From the NCBI RefSeq assembly GCF_000144915.1, contig NC_014374.1, forward strand, positions 62,001 to 126,000: a stretch of 64,000 bases of DNA. The letters are read 5' to 3'. Under the pieces are notes generated by a model. It ran no database searches. It was not told the origin of the DNA and saw only the letters and a list, made by a program, of their open reading frames with translations. Shown piece by piece: positions 26,348 to 35,190 of the stretch; within the stretch, counting starts at the first letter, position 1, and every line of letters starts with the position of its first letter. This DNA is from Acidilobus saccharovorans 345-15 (GTDB taxonomy: Archaea > Thermoproteota > Thermoprotei_A > Sulfolobales > Acidilobaceae). Made by a program: the position numbers and the translations under genes.

Positions 26348-26356
26348 CTTAAATAA
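26348..26356 (+). promoter_or_regulatory. TATA box of the DPM1-like gene
   Basis: CTTAAATAA would place transcription near 26378, about 23 nt before the ATG at 26401. This argues against the in-frame upstream ATG at 26368, which would lie before the transcript start. Confidence 0.5.
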
Positions 26357-26400
26357 GCCCTCCCACCATGGTTTCTGGGGCTCACCTTTGGGGTAAAAAC

Positions 26401-27312
26401 ATGAACTTAGACGACGTGACAGCCATAGTGCCCGCCTTTAACGAGTCTGAGGGAATAGGGCCCACGGTACAGGAGCTCATAGACGTCGGCATACAGCCGT
26501 ACAACATAATTGTGGTCGACGGCGGCAGCACCGATGGGACACCTGAAATAGCGTCAAAGCTTGGGGTGAGGGTGGTCAGGCAGAGGGGCAGGGGCAAGGC
26601 AGACGCCATAAGGTGCGGCCTTAAGCACGCCAGGACCCCTCTCATACTTGTTATAGATGCTGACCACACGTATCCGGCTAAGTACGTGCCACTTATGGTA
26701 AATGCGCTCAAGGAGGGGGGCTACGACGAGGTTATAGGCGTGAGGCCCGGCAGCTCGCAGCCCCTCGTCTACAGGGTCGGCAACGCGCTGCTCACGTGGC
26801 TCTTCGACTCCATGTTTGGGGTCAGGCTCAGGGACGTGCTCAGCGGCCTCTACCTGGTGAGGAGGGAGGCCATAGCCGACGCCAACTTTGAGATGGGCGG
26901 CTTCAGCGTGGAGAGCGAGATAGCGGCCCACATAGTCTCAACCGGGGGCTCCGTGGGCGAGGTGGACATAGAGTACAGGAAGAGGCTGGGGAGGAAGAAG
27001 CTGAGGCCCTGGCACGGCCTCAGCATAGCCCTTGACATGGTCAGGCTCTCATGGAGGTACAACCCGACTAGCACGCTCTTCCTTGCAGGTGCGCTCCTCA
27101 TGGTGCCCGGCCTGCTGGTGGGCGGCATGACGGCCTACCAGTTCTACTTCATGCACGTTGACCACTTTGTCAACGCCATAATGGCCCTTGTGGTCACGGC
27201 AACTGGCTTCAACAGCCTGCTCCTCGGCATACTGAGCATGTACCTGAAGAGGATGGAGTACAGGCTGCTGAAGCACATGAGGTCCATGAAGAGGGGGCAG
27301 AGCTCTGGCTAG
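26401..27312 (+). CDS. GT2 glycosyltransferase, dolichol-phosphate mannosyltransferase-like, with C-terminal membrane pair
   Basis: Transfers a sugar from a nucleotide donor to polyprenyl phosphate or a lipid-linked glycan. The GT-A core is complete: TAIVPAFNESEGIGPTVQEL, IIVVDGGSTDGTPEIA, and LVIDADHTYP (DxD). RPGSSQPLVYRVGN, SGLYLVRREA and SVESEIAAH match DPM1-type enzymes. Residues about 220-285 form two membrane segments. 303 aa from the ATG at 26401, chosen because it begins just before the first strand and because the TATA box at 26348-26356 predicts a transcript start near 26378. A role in N-glycan or surface glycan assembly is inferred. Confidence 0.82.
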   Translation: MNLDDVTAIVPAFNESEGIGPTVQELIDVGIQPYNIIVVDGGSTDGTPEIASKLGVRVVRQRGRGKADAIRCGLKHARTPLILVIDADHTYPAKYVPLMVNALKEGGYDEVIGVRPGSSQPLVYRVGNALLTWLFDSMFGVRLRDVLSGLYLVRREAIADANFEMGGFSVESEIAAHIVSTGGSVGEVDIEYRKRLGRKKLRPWHGLSIALDMVRLSWRYNPTSTLFLAGALLMVPGLLVGGMTAYQFYFMHVDHFVNAIMALVVTATGFNSLLLGILSMYLKRMEYRLLKHMRSMKRGQSSG

Positions 27313-27322
27313 GACTACCTAA

Positions 27323-28468
27323 CTACATAATAATAGTTGTTAGCCTCCTGTAGGTGAAGAGCACCTGGCACCCCGAGGCCCTCAGCAGAGAAACCTCGCG
27401 GTCGTGCCTCTCCTTCATGAGGTAAGCCTCCTCCAGGGAGGGGGCCCTGAGCCAGGGCCTGGTGGGCTGCACAACGGTGCACCCCGGAGGCAGGAGCGAG
27501 GGCAGGGGGCTGAGGAGCTGGGTCACAGCTATTACCTTGCCCTCGGGGACTCCCTCGGAGAGCCTGAGCCTGCCGGGGTAATCATCTAGGACCCTGAAGG
27601 CCTCCGGGTAGTGCCTCCCCAGCCTTTCAAGCAGCGCCCTGGCCAGGCCATCAATGCCGTTAACTCTGGCCAGTCTCTCGCCGTCATATATGTAAGGCGT
27701 CACGCTGAGGCTCCCCGAGAGGCCAAGGGCTATGGAGAGCGAGGCAGCCGCCAGCTCGTCAGCCGACTCAGGGTCGGTCGCTGTCAGGTCAACCACGAGC
27801 GACACCTCCCTTGAGCCCTGGGGGTAGAACCTCTTTACCATGAGTTCTCCCCTCCTGGCCGTGGCCCTCCAGTCTATCACCTCGGCCGGCTCGCCGGGCT
27901 GCAGCCTCTCGGTCCACGCGTAGTCCTCGCCCCTAGGCAGCGTGTAGGGGGCCTCGAAAGCCGTAGTCCCCTGGCCTCCCATTGCCCCTGCCCCGGCCAG
28001 GGCCGCGACCGCCAGCGGCAGGAACCTGGGGCTCGCCGACGCCCTGACGGGCGGCCTCACGGGGTCCTCCCAGGAGGCCTCGAAGAGGCCAAGGGGGGAC
28101 CTCAGCGTGAACCTGACAAAGGAGAGGAGATAGCTGCCAGCGTGGGGGCAGCTGAGCCTAAGCAGGGAGCCGCCCTCGCCCGCCTCAAGCCCGGCCACCA
28201 GCTGATCCTTGACTAGGTTGCCCCTGAGCCTTCCGTGCGACAAGGCTACTGTGGCCCCGGAGCCCGCGGAGCACGCCACCTCGCCCTGCGAGGGCCTGAG
28301 GGTCGTGGGCCTTGACGACGCCACGAGGACTGCCAGGTCCGCAAGGGACGCCAGGGCCAGGAGGACCCCCAAGGCGACGAGTAAGTAGGCCCCCACGGCA
28401 ATGCCTATAACCAACAGGGAGGCCGAGAGGGCCAGGACGCCGGCTCCCCTTGAGGTGGCCCCTATCAA
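27323..28468 (-). CDS. DUF58 protein (partner of MoxR ATPase)
   Basis: The first 50 residues form two membrane segments. The soluble part carries the DUF58 signature EDYAWTERLQPGEPAEVIDW followed by RATARRGELMVKRF, then a von Willebrand A-like region with VVDLTATDPESADEL. The MIDAS-like motif is not complete in this copy. DUF58 proteins almost always pair with MoxR-type AAA ATPases, and here the gene starts 2 nt after the MoxR stop with a GAGGGGCTGA ribosome site. The pair probably acts in envelope assembly or protein/complex maturation, but the target is not known. TTG start. Confidence 0.85.
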   Translation of the reverse strand: MIGATSRGAGVLALSASLLVIGIAVGAYLLVALGVLLALASLADLAVLVASSRPTTLRPSQGEVACSAGSGATVALSHGRLRGNLVKDQLVAGLEAGEGGSLLRLSCPHAGSYLLSFVRFTLRSPLGLFEASWEDPVRPPVRASASPRFLPLAVAALAGAGAMGGQGTTAFEAPYTLPRGEDYAWTERLQPGEPAEVIDWRATARRGELMVKRFYPQGSREVSLVVDLTATDPESADELAAASLSIALGLSGSLSVTPYIYDGERLARVNGIDGLARALLERLGRHYPEAFRVLDDYPGRLRLSEGVPEGKVIAVTQLLSPLPSLLPPGCTVVQPTRPWLRAPSLEEAYLMKERHDREVSLLRASGCQVLFTYRRLTTIIM

Positions 28469-28470
28469 CT

Positions 28471-29394
28471 TCAGCCCCTCGGCACGGGCACCCTCTCAAG
28501 GACTGACCTTATGAGTGAGTCCGGGGAGAGCCCCTCGCTGACAGCCACCCTGTGCCTCAGCACCGGGAGGGCCACAGCCTTAACGTCGTCTGGGGTCACG
28601 AAGTCCCTGCCCTCCATGAGGGCCTTAGCCCTTGACATGCGGTAGAGCCAGAGGGACGCCCTGACGCTCAGGGGCTCCGCCAGGTTCGACCTCCTGAGCT
28701 CGTCTATGATGTTAACCATGTACTCGGCCACCGAGTCGTCAACCCTGATACGTTTGACCGCCTCCTGAGCCTCCACCATGTCCTTAAGGCTGGCCACGGC
28801 CTTTATCTGGGGCGACATAAGCTCGTCTGCCATCCTTATGATCTTCAGCTCCTCCTCCTTCCGCGGAGCCCCCACCTCAACCTTGGCCGCAAACCTGTCC
28901 ACCTGGGTTGCCGTGAGCGGGAAGACGCCTCCCGTGTCCCTGGGGACCTGGGTGGCTATCACCAGGAAGGGCCTCGGAAGCTGGTGCGTGTTGACGTCAA
29001 CCGTAACCTGGCCCTCGGCCATGGCCTCGAGCAGGGCGCTCTGGGTCCTCGGGGTCGCCCTGTTGAGCTCGTCAACGAGGACCACGTTAGCAAATATGGG
29101 GCCCGGCCTGAACCTGAACTCCCCCTTGGCCTGGTCCCACACCATTGCCCCTATCACGTCGGAGGGCAGCAGGTCGGAGGTCATCTGGACCCTCTTGAAC
29201 TGTCCCCCCATTGCCTGGGCCAGGAGCTTGGCCAGCGTCGTCTTGCCCACCCCTGGGGGGCCCTCAAGGAGCACGTGCCCCTCGGCCAGTATGGCTGCCA
29301 GGGCGGTGTCGAGGGCCTCGTCGTTGCCCGCGTAGTAGGTCCTCACGGCGGACCTTATGGCGCTTACCACGTCCCTTGCCCTGCCTAAGTCCAA
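28471..29394 (-). CDS. MoxR-family AAA+ ATPase
   Basis: Chaperone-like ATPase of 307 aa. Walker A is [17 protein letters not shown] (about residues 38-54), Walker [16 protein letters not shown] (near residues 99-113), then sensor 1 VIATQVPRD and the MoxR-specific [17 protein letters not shown], with the AAA lid ([28 protein letters not shown]) at the C-terminus. Family members remodel or mature metalloproteins and other complexes together with vWA partners. TTG start with GAGGGGGGTAGG upstream. A TATA-like element on the minus strand near 29421-29433 supports a short leader. First gene of the MoxR-DUF58 operon. Confidence 0.92.
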   Translation of the reverse strand: MDLGRARDVVSAIRSAVRTYYAGNDEALDTALAAILAEGHVLLEGPPGVGKTTLAKLLAQAMGGQFKRVQMTSDLLPSDVIGAMVWDQAKGEFRFRPGPIFANVVLVDELNRATPRTQSALLEAMAEGQVTVDVNTHQLPRPFLVIATQVPRDTGGVFPLTATQVDRFAAKVEVGAPRKEEELKIIRMADELMSPQIKAVASLKDMVEAQEAVKRIRVDDSVAEYMVNIIDELRRSNLAEPLSVRASLWLYRMSRAKALMEGRDFVTPDDVKAVALPVLRHRVAVSEGLSPDSLIRSVLERVPVPRG

Positions 29395-29445
29395 GGCCTA
29401 CCCCCCTCTTGGTCAGGGCCTTGAGTTAAAATTCTGAGCTGCCCT

Positions 29446-29456
29446 AACGCTTTAAA
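29446..29456 (+). promoter_or_regulatory. TATA box of tRNA-Trp
   Basis: GCTTTAAATTT is centred about 26 nt upstream of a likely transcript start near 29478, a few nt before the tRNA. Confidence 0.5.
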
Positions 29457-29483
29457 TTTTCGGAGGACAAGGACCTCAGTGGC

Positions 29484-29561
29484 GGGCCCGTAGCTCAGCC
29501 AGGTTAGAGCGGCGGGCTCCAGACCCGTAGGTCGGGGGTTCGAGTCCCTCCGGGCCCACCA
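29484..29561 (+). tRNA. tRNA-Trp(CCA), intron-less
   Basis: A full cloverleaf can be drawn: acceptor GGGCCCG pairs with CGGGCCC, D-arm GCTC/GAGC, anticodon arm GCGGG-CTCCAGA-CCCGT, T-arm GGGGG-TTCGAGT-CCCTC, discriminator A, and encoded CCA. The anticodon is CCA (Trp). There is no intron in the anticodon loop, although archaeal tRNA-Trp genes often carry one. Confidence 0.95.
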
Positions 29562-29582
29562 CATGGGGCCTCGGGCCCCGGA

Positions 29583-30206
29583 TCACTTTGACTTGTTCCT
29601 CTCCCTCACGCAGCGGCCCAGCCCCTTAGCTATCTGAAGGAGTATCCAGAGCGAGGTCCCAACGTCGGGGTCCCTGAGCCTGTAGCCCATGCCGAGGGCC
29701 CCATATCTGCGCTCCTCCGTTATGTCAACCCTTCCGAGGGCCGTCACGGCACAGGATGTGAGGTCCTGCACCGAGTTCTGGGCCAGGGCTATGTCATCAG
29801 GTGGGACCCTGGAGACGCCATAGCTAACAGAGGCCAGCAGAGCCATGAGCCTCATCAACGCCGGGTCGGTGGCGGCTGAGAGGAACGAGTCCTCTGCCTT
29901 GTCCGCAAGGTAGGAGATCATGCCCAGCAGGCCGCTCCTCTTCAGCTTTACTATGGCGTCGAGGAGCTCCACCACGGCAACGGTTCCGACGTCAACGGGT
30001 GGGGGAGGCGGAAGTATCACAGGCTGCGGCGCCTGGGGCTTGGCCGCCTGCTGGGCCGCTGGGGCGGGAGGCTTGGCTGCCCCTGGGGCTGGCTTGGCGG
30101 CCTGGGGCGCCGCAGCTGCCTGGGGCCTTGCCTGCGACTGCGCTGCAGGCTTCTGAGCCGCCTGAGGCGTGGCCTTGTCCTGTGGACCCTGCTGGGACAA
30201 GCGCAC
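29583..30206 (-). CDS. Pro/Ala/Gln-rich protein with DUF1641-like helical domain
   Basis: Residues 1-65 are a low-complexity linker rich in Ala, Pro, Gln and Lys (AAPQAAKPAPGAAKPPAPAA). Residues about 70-200 form a helical domain: VVELLDAIVKLKRSGLLGMI and ADKAEDSFLSAATDPALMRL resemble DUF1641, a domain of unknown role seen near formate dehydrogenases in archaea. Identification by eye is tentative. 207 aa. The GTG start at 30206 is preferred because GGTGA lies just upstream; a TTG two codons later is possible. No partner gene is recognisable nearby. Confidence 0.6.
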   Translation of the reverse strand: MRLSQQGPQDKATPQAAQKPAAQSQARPQAAAAPQAAKPAPGAAKPPAPAAQQAAKPQAPQPVILPPPPPVDVGTVAVVELLDAIVKLKRSGLLGMISYLADKAEDSFLSAATDPALMRLMALLASVSYGVSRVPPDDIALAQNSVQDLTSCAVTALGRVDITEERRYGALGMGYRLRDPDVGTSLWILLQIAKGLGRCVRERNKSK

Positions 30207-30290
30207 GTCACCTGGCCCCTCAGGTCATGTTTTAGAATTTATGCTTTCACAGACCGCTTAAATGGTGCGGCAATTATATAACTGCTAAGG

Positions 30291-33071
30291 CTAGCCCTTG
30301 ACCCACCAGAAGTACGCGTAGTCGTCAATGCCTCCCCACATGGGGTTCTCCTGCCACGATATCATGCCCATGTAGCCGTGCATGTACGGCTTCGTAACCA
30401 TCAGCGCGTTCTGGTATATCGTGTAGACGTACATGTAGAGGCTCATCGCCTCCTGCTCGGCCTGCCTGTAGAGCTCATACGCCCCCGTGTAGTTGCCAGC
30501 TATATCATAGTAGTTCGCAACACCTATGGTGTTGTTCATGTTAATGTACTCCACCGCCTCCTGCCAGAGCCACCTGCCTATCTCAGGCTCGACGCTCGGG
30601 CTCAGTCCCGGGTAGCTTACCCTTGACTGATTGAAGTACGCGCTGAGGTTCTCAAGGTAGGTCGCGTTCCAGCCGTCCGGCAGGGCGTAGTCCCCGGCCT
30701 CCAGGTACATGCCGTTCATGAAGTCGTCAGCCATTGGGTAGTCGGCGCTCCAGTACCAGTAATATATAGGCAGGCCGTTCTGCCCTGGAACCTGGTATGC
30801 CTCGATCACCGCCTGGGGCAGGTACATTGGCACAGCGTTTATGTTCGGGTCTATGTTGTGGAGGGCCGCGGCCCACATCTGGGCGGCGGTGTAGTCGGTG
30901 GTGTCGCCGCTTGATATCACGATGGGGAAGTAGACGCTCACGTTGTAGAACCCGCTCTCCTCCAGCAGCTGCTTAGCGTATGTGAGGTTGAAGGTGGGGC
31001 AGCCCGTGAGCTCAGAGGGGGGTATGTAAATGTCAAGCCCTGGGACCAGGGCTCCGCAGTAAAGGCTGCCGAAGTTGAAGTGATACTTCACGTTGCCGAC
31101 TATGTCGTCTATGTACTCGGTGTAGTTGAAGGCGTAGGCGAAGGCCTCCCTGACGAGCGGGTTGGCGAAGTACCAGCCCGGTATGTGGTAGGCCGGGTTG
31201 AGCTGGGAGAGCAGGGACTCGTTGACCTGAAGGTTGAAGGCGAAGAACCACTCAAGCAGCGAGGGCGAGAAGGAGTAGATGACCGCCTTGCCCTGGGACT
31301 CAAGCTGAAGCAGCCTCGGTATGTAGCTTGTCGGCAGGTTCGTCACTATGTCGGCCTGGCCTGAGGCGAACAGCTCGTAAGCTGTCGTCGGGTCCTTGAC
31401 CCACTCTATGATAACGGTGTCGTTGGGCCTCGGGAAGTAAGTTATGTTCGTGGGCCAGTACGGGTTAGGCTTGAGAACCACGCTCTGGCCCGGAGTGTAA
31501 ACGGCTATGTAGTACGGCCCGGTGAACCCAGCGCTTGGGCCCGAGGGCCACTGGACCGCCGTGTTGTAGCTCCCCTCGCTGCAGGTCTGCTCGTAGCTGT
31601 AGAAGGCCTCCGCCAGCTGGGTGAGGTTGTGGTCGTAGAGCCCAGTGAAGTTTATGCCGTCCCCCACCTCCTCAAGCCACTTGGCGTCAAGGATCGAGCC
31701 GCCCTGCGGGTCTGCAAGCGCGTCAAAGAACGCCACGGGGCCCACGGGCCTCACCAGGTGGAACGTCACGGTGTCGGTGGCGTTGTCGTAGGTTATGGCG
31801 TTCACGATCTCCTCCGCGCCCTGAGTGTCGTTGGGGGAGGTCACAACGAAGGTGAACGGCGTGTAGTTGGGTATGAGGTACTGGGTGAGTATCCAGCCTG
31901 GCGTGCCGGGAGTGCCGCCGGCGCAGAGCATGTCCCTTATGACGCTGTACCACACGTCATAGGCGGTTATCGGGTCGCCGTTGGCGGCCCTGAGGCCTGG
32001 CCTGACCTTGAAAACGTAAACAGTGTAGTTCGGCGATATGGCCCCGTAGAGGTGCCTGGCGGTCACGTTTGACCAGTTGCCCACGGTAGGTATGTACTCA
32101 GCAGCCATGGGTATGAACTTGGTAGTGTTAGCCCCAAAGTACTCTACGAGCGTTGAATAGACGTTAAGGAGCACCTCAAAGCCTATGTTGCCGTAGTCTA
32201 TGTCTGGGTCGAAGCTGAAGGGACCTCCTGGCACGTTCTTAGCTACGACTATTGTTCCAGGGTTCGGAAGGTCGACGTCAAGCTTAAACATGGAGAACCT
32301 CAGGCCCCTGGACTCGACAGCCACGGTCTGCGTGTAGCTGTAGTTGAAGGTCTGGCCGCTTGACACGTTGAGCGTCTCTATGGTCAGCGTCAGCGGGTAG
32401 AGGCCGGGCTCGCTGAAGCTGACGTTCACCGGGTCCTCGGAGGGCCTCAGGTAAGTGTAGTTGCCGGTATCCAGGTACGCCGTGTAGTTCCTTGGGCTCA
32501 CCTCTATTGTCGTGCCGTTGCCGAGGCTGAGGAAGTATTTGTATATGGTCATGTTCTGCCCCGAGGGCGGCTGAAGGTAGCCTATGAAGACACTGACCCT
32601 CTGCCCAACATCAAAGACTGGGGTGCCGTTTAAGCCGCTCACCGCAATTACCGGCACGCTGACCTCCTGGGACAGCCGCCCGCTGACGTTGGGGGTCACC
32701 AGGACCTCTATGAGTTCCTGCGACGTGGAGGCCACGACCCTGCCCCCCTTCATGAGCGCGTAGTATATCAGGTACCTGCCGGGCCACCTGTAGCTTACGG
32801 TCAGGTAGTCGCCCCTGACCGTGACGCTGGAGCCGTTGCCCAGGAACACCTCAGCCGAGTAGCCCGCCGGCGACGGTATGTAGAGGCTGAGCTGCTGGCC
32901 CGCCACCGCTGAGTAGGTGCTGGGGGCCGGCGGGGAGAGCTGCAGGACCGTGCGACTTCCCTGGGACCTTGTATGTTGGACGTAGGAGGCCGCCAGGGCA
33001 GCTACAACCACTAGTATGACAACGATTGCAAGGACCTTAAGGCGCACGCCGCTCCTATATCCAGCTTCCAC
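30291..33071 (-). CDS. Orphan family-5 ABC substrate-binding protein, N-terminally anchored
   Basis: 926-aa extracellular binding protein. A membrane anchor occupies residues about 11-29 (LKVLAIVVILVVVAALAAS) with no clear cleavage site, so it is held by its N-terminus. A beta-rich N-terminal region (about 40-260) precedes the SBP_bac_5 core, which shows LRAANGDPITAYDVWYSVIR, NPYWPTN and VREAFAYAFNYTEYIDDIVG. No Dpp-type permease adjoins it: the neighbouring importer (33157-37647) is of the sugar type with its own binding protein. GTG start close to a TATA element (33102-33111), giving a nearly leaderless transcript. Many sequons. It may feed the permeases at 11-2461 or others outside the window. 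Confidence 0.85.
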   Translation of the reverse strand: MEAGYRSGVRLKVLAIVVILVVVAALAASYVQHTRSQGSRTVLQLSPPAPSTYSAVAGQQLSLYIPSPAGYSAEVFLGNGSSVTVRGDYLTVSYRWPGRYLIYYALMKGGRVVASTSQELIEVLVTPNVSGRLSQEVSVPVIAVSGLNGTPVFDVGQRVSVFIGYLQPPSGQNMTIYKYFLSLGNGTTIEVSPRNYTAYLDTGNYTYLRPSEDPVNVSFSEPGLYPLTLTIETLNVSSGQTFNYSYTQTVAVESRGLRFSMFKLDVDLPNPGTIVVAKNVPGGPFSFDPDIDYGNIGFEVLLNVYSTLVEYFGANTTKFIPMAAEYIPTVGNWSNVTARHLYGAISPNYTVYVFKVRPGLRAANGDPITAYDVWYSVIRDMLCAGGTPGTPGWILTQYLIPNYTPFTFVVTSPNDTQGAEEIVNAITYDNATDTVTFHLVRPVGPVAFFDALADPQGGSILDAKWLEEVGDGINFTGLYDHNLTQLAEAFYSYEQTCSEGSYNTAVQWPSGPSAGFTGPYYIAVYTPGQSVVLKPNPYWPTNITYFPRPNDTVIIEWVKDPTTAYELFASGQADIVTNLPTSYIPRLLQLESQGKAVIYSFSPSLLEWFFAFNLQVNESLLSQLNPAYHIPGWYFANPLVREAFAYAFNYTEYIDDIVGNVKYHFNFGSLYCGALVPGLDIYIPPSELTGCPTFNLTYAKQLLEESGFYNVSVYFPIVISSGDTTDYTAAQMWAAALHNIDPNINAVPMYLPQAVIEAYQVPGQNGLPIYYWYWSADYPMADDFMNGMYLEAGDYALPDGWNATYLENLSAYFNQSRVSYPGLSPSVEPEIGRWLWQEAVEYINMNNTIGVANYYDIAGNYTGAYELYRQAEQEAMSLYMYVYTIYQNALMVTKPYMHGYMGMISWQENPMWGGIDDYAYFWWVKG

Positions 33072-33101
33072 CTCGGGTCTCGGGGGGTTAATGGAGCCCC
33101 C

Positions 33102-33111
33102 CTATTTAAGC
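33102..33111 (-). promoter_or_regulatory. TATA box of the orphan binding protein
   Basis: GCTTAAATAG on the minus strand, about 26 nt before a transcript start near 33080 and a GTG start at 33071. Confidence 0.55.
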
Positions 33112-33156
33112 GTTACAATGAGAAGGCCAGGGCAACAGCTTATTAGTTCTGGAAAG

Positions 33157-34245
33157 TCACCGCCTCTGCTCTAAGTTATTGCCCGTGCTGGGGTCGTAAA
33201 GCGAGACCGCCTCGGCGGGCACGCTGAAGCTGACCCTGTCCCCCCTGTTAACCGTTGAGAGCGACGGGTAGACGACCCTCAGCAGCTGCCCATCGCCCAT
33301 GTCAAGGTGTATTACGGTGTAGGCTCCAACCCTCTCCACCATGGATACGGTGCCTGAGAGCTCCCCCTCGCCGACCCTTATGTCCTCCGGCCTGAAGCCA
33401 AATATGACCTCCTGGCCCTCCTTGACGAGCTTCCTGTACTCCTCGGGCACGGGGACCCTAAGCTTGCCCTTCTTGGCAACTATGTAGTTGCCTGACACGA
33501 CCCCGTCGAACAGGTTCATGGGCGGGTTGCCCACGAACGACGCCACCCAGGCGTTCTTCGGCCTCCTGTAGACCTCCATTGGGTCCCCGAAGTCCTGTAT
33601 TACCCCGTCGTGGAGGACCGCCAGCTTGGTCGCCAGGGACAGGGCCTCCACCTGGTCGTGCGTCACGTAAACTATGGTTGTGCCGAGCTGCCTGTGGAGC
33701 TGCTTGAGCTCCTCCCTGGCGAATACCCTGACCTGGGCGTCGAGGTTCGCCATGGGCTCGTCCATGAGAAGTATGTCGGCCCCCTTGACCAGGGCCTTGG
33801 CTATGGCGACCCTCTGCTTCTGCCCCCCGCTGAGCTCCGAGGGCTTCTTCTGAAGGATGTCGCTTATCCTTAGCATCTCCGCGACCCTCCTGACCTCGCG
33901 GTCTATCTCGTCCTTGGGCCTGTGGGCCAGCCTCAGAGGGAAGGCTATGTTGTCGTACACGTTCATGAACGGGTAGATGGCGTAGCTCTGGAAGACCATG
34001 GCCACCCTCCTGTCCTTGGGCGGCATGTCGTCGACTAGCTCACCCCTCAAGTACACGTGCCCCTTGTCCTGCCTCAGGAGGCCGGCTATGATTCTCAGCA
34101 GCGTCGTCTTGCCCTCCCCTGAGGGGCCCAGCACCACGACCAGCTCGCCCTTGTCGACGTTCATGTTGAGGCCCCTGAGGGGGGTCGCGGTGACGTTCTT
34201 GGTCCTGTAGGTCTTCCACACGTCCTCAAGCCTTATGTACTCCAT
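33157..34245 (-). CDS. Sugar-type ABC transporter ATPase (MalK/GlcV-like)
   Basis: Energy-coupling ATPase of a carbohydrate importer. Walker A GPSGEGKTTLLR (near residue 39), Q-loop VFQSYAIYPF, signature LSGGQKQRVAIAKAL, Walker B ILLMDEPMANLDAQ, switch His in VTHDQVEA. The C-terminal 130 residues form the OB-type regulatory domain of the MalK class (GFRPEDIRVGEGEL). 362 aa from the ATG at 34245, chosen over an upstream in-frame start at 34287 because AGGTGGGG precedes it and the protein then begins at the family start (MEYIRLEDVWKTY). Last gene of the operon. Confidence 0.92.
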   Translation of the reverse strand: MEYIRLEDVWKTYRTKNVTATPLRGLNMNVDKGELVVVLGPSGEGKTTLLRIIAGLLRQDKGHVYLRGELVDDMPPKDRRVAMVFQSYAIYPFMNVYDNIAFPLRLAHRPKDEIDREVRRVAEMLRISDILQKKPSELSGGQKQRVAIAKALVKGADILLMDEPMANLDAQVRVFAREELKQLHRQLGTTIVYVTHDQVEALSLATKLAVLHDGVIQDFGDPMEVYRRPKNAWVASFVGNPPMNLFDGVVSGNYIVAKKGKLRVPVPEEYRKLVKEGQEVIFGFRPEDIRVGEGELSGTVSMVERVGAYTVIHLDMGDGQLLRVVYPSLSTVNRGDRVSFSVPAEAVSLYDPSTGNNLEQRR

Positions 34246-34283
34246 GTCAACCCCACCTGAGCTTAGCATGCCTGCATTTAAAA

Positions 34284-35183
34284 TCACTTTATGCCGGCCA
34301 GGCTGCTGTAGGCCTTGGTCATCATCCTCTGCGACACCAGGAACAGGGCCATGAGCGGTATTCCCATCAGCACGGCCCCTGCCGCGAATATGTTATAGTT
34401 AGGCGCGGAGGCCGGGTTGTAGAGGCCGGCCAGGTAGTAGAGGCCTAACATGGCGGTCCACATCTTGGGGTTTATGCCTATGAAGGCGTAGGCCGTCGCG
34501 TAGTCCATGTAGGCCCCGAGGAAGCCAAGGAGCGCCGTTAGCGCCACCACGGGCATCGCCAGCCTGAACACTATCCTTATGAAGGCCCCGAACCTCGAGA
34601 GGCCGTCGACCATTGCAGACTCCTCGTAGTCGGGCGGTATTGAGTCTATGGCCAGCTTGGCCAGGAAGGCGGCGAAGACCGCCGTGCCCGGGGTGTAGGC
34701 CAGCACGAGGCCGACGTAGTTAAGCAGATGAAGCCTGGCGAACAGGAGGAAGAGCGGCACGGTGGTCGCAGTCACCGGCAGGAAGGTTATTATGTAGGTG
34801 AACATGGCCAGCGTCTTCTTGGCAGGCATGTCAAGCCTGGAGAGCCCGTAGCCCGCCACCATGGCCAACACTATTGAGAGCAGGGAGGTGGCAGCCGCCA
34901 GCTCTATGCTGTGCATGACCCACAGCGGGAAGTTGGGGGCCTTTATGGTTGGCAGGAAGCGGCCAAGGAGCAGCTGCCTGTAGGCCGCGAGCGTCACATG
35001 GCTGGGTATGAGATCCCTCGCGGAGAAGGCGAAGAGCTTAGTGACGTTGCTGAACGAGATAAGTATTATATAATAGATGGGCAGAATGGACCAGGCGGCC
35101 ATCACTATCAGCACTAAGTACGACACTGTAAGCCTTAGCGCTTTCAGCGCCTTAGCGCGGCTCCTGGAGCTCAAGCGCCTCAC
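34284..35183 (-). CDS. Sugar ABC transporter permease (MalG-like)
   Basis: 299 aa, six membrane segments. It carries the permease loop region DYEESAMVDGLSRFGAFIRI (about residues 206-225), which is the E-A-A-x-x-D-G-A-x-x-x-x-x-F motif of MalG-type subunits. GTG at 35183 is abutted by GGAGGGGG; a TTG nine bases later has better spacing and may be the true start. It lies 7 nt downstream of the partner permease. Confidence 0.9.
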   Translation of the reverse strand: MRRLSSRSRAKALKALRLTVSYLVLIVMAAWSILPIYYIILISFSNVTKLFAFSARDLIPSHVTLAAYRQLLLGRFLPTIKAPNFPLWVMHSIELAAATSLLSIVLAMVAGYGLSRLDMPAKKTLAMFTYIITFLPVTATTVPLFLLFARLHLLNYVGLVLAYTPGTAVFAAFLAKLAIDSIPPDYEESAMVDGLSRFGAFIRIVFRLAMPVVALTALLGFLGAYMDYATAYAFIGINPKMWTAMLGLYYLAGLYNPASAPNYNIFAAGAVLMGIPLMALFLVSQRMMTKAYSSLAGIK

Positions 35184-35190
35184 CCCCTCC

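Noticed and set aside
29484-29561. Intron in tRNA-Trp
   Set aside because: The anticodon arm is contiguous and pairs without removing any bases.
34246-34287. N-terminal extension of the MalK-like ATPase
   Set aside because: The ATG at 34245 has a good ribosome site and matches the family start; the extension lacks both.
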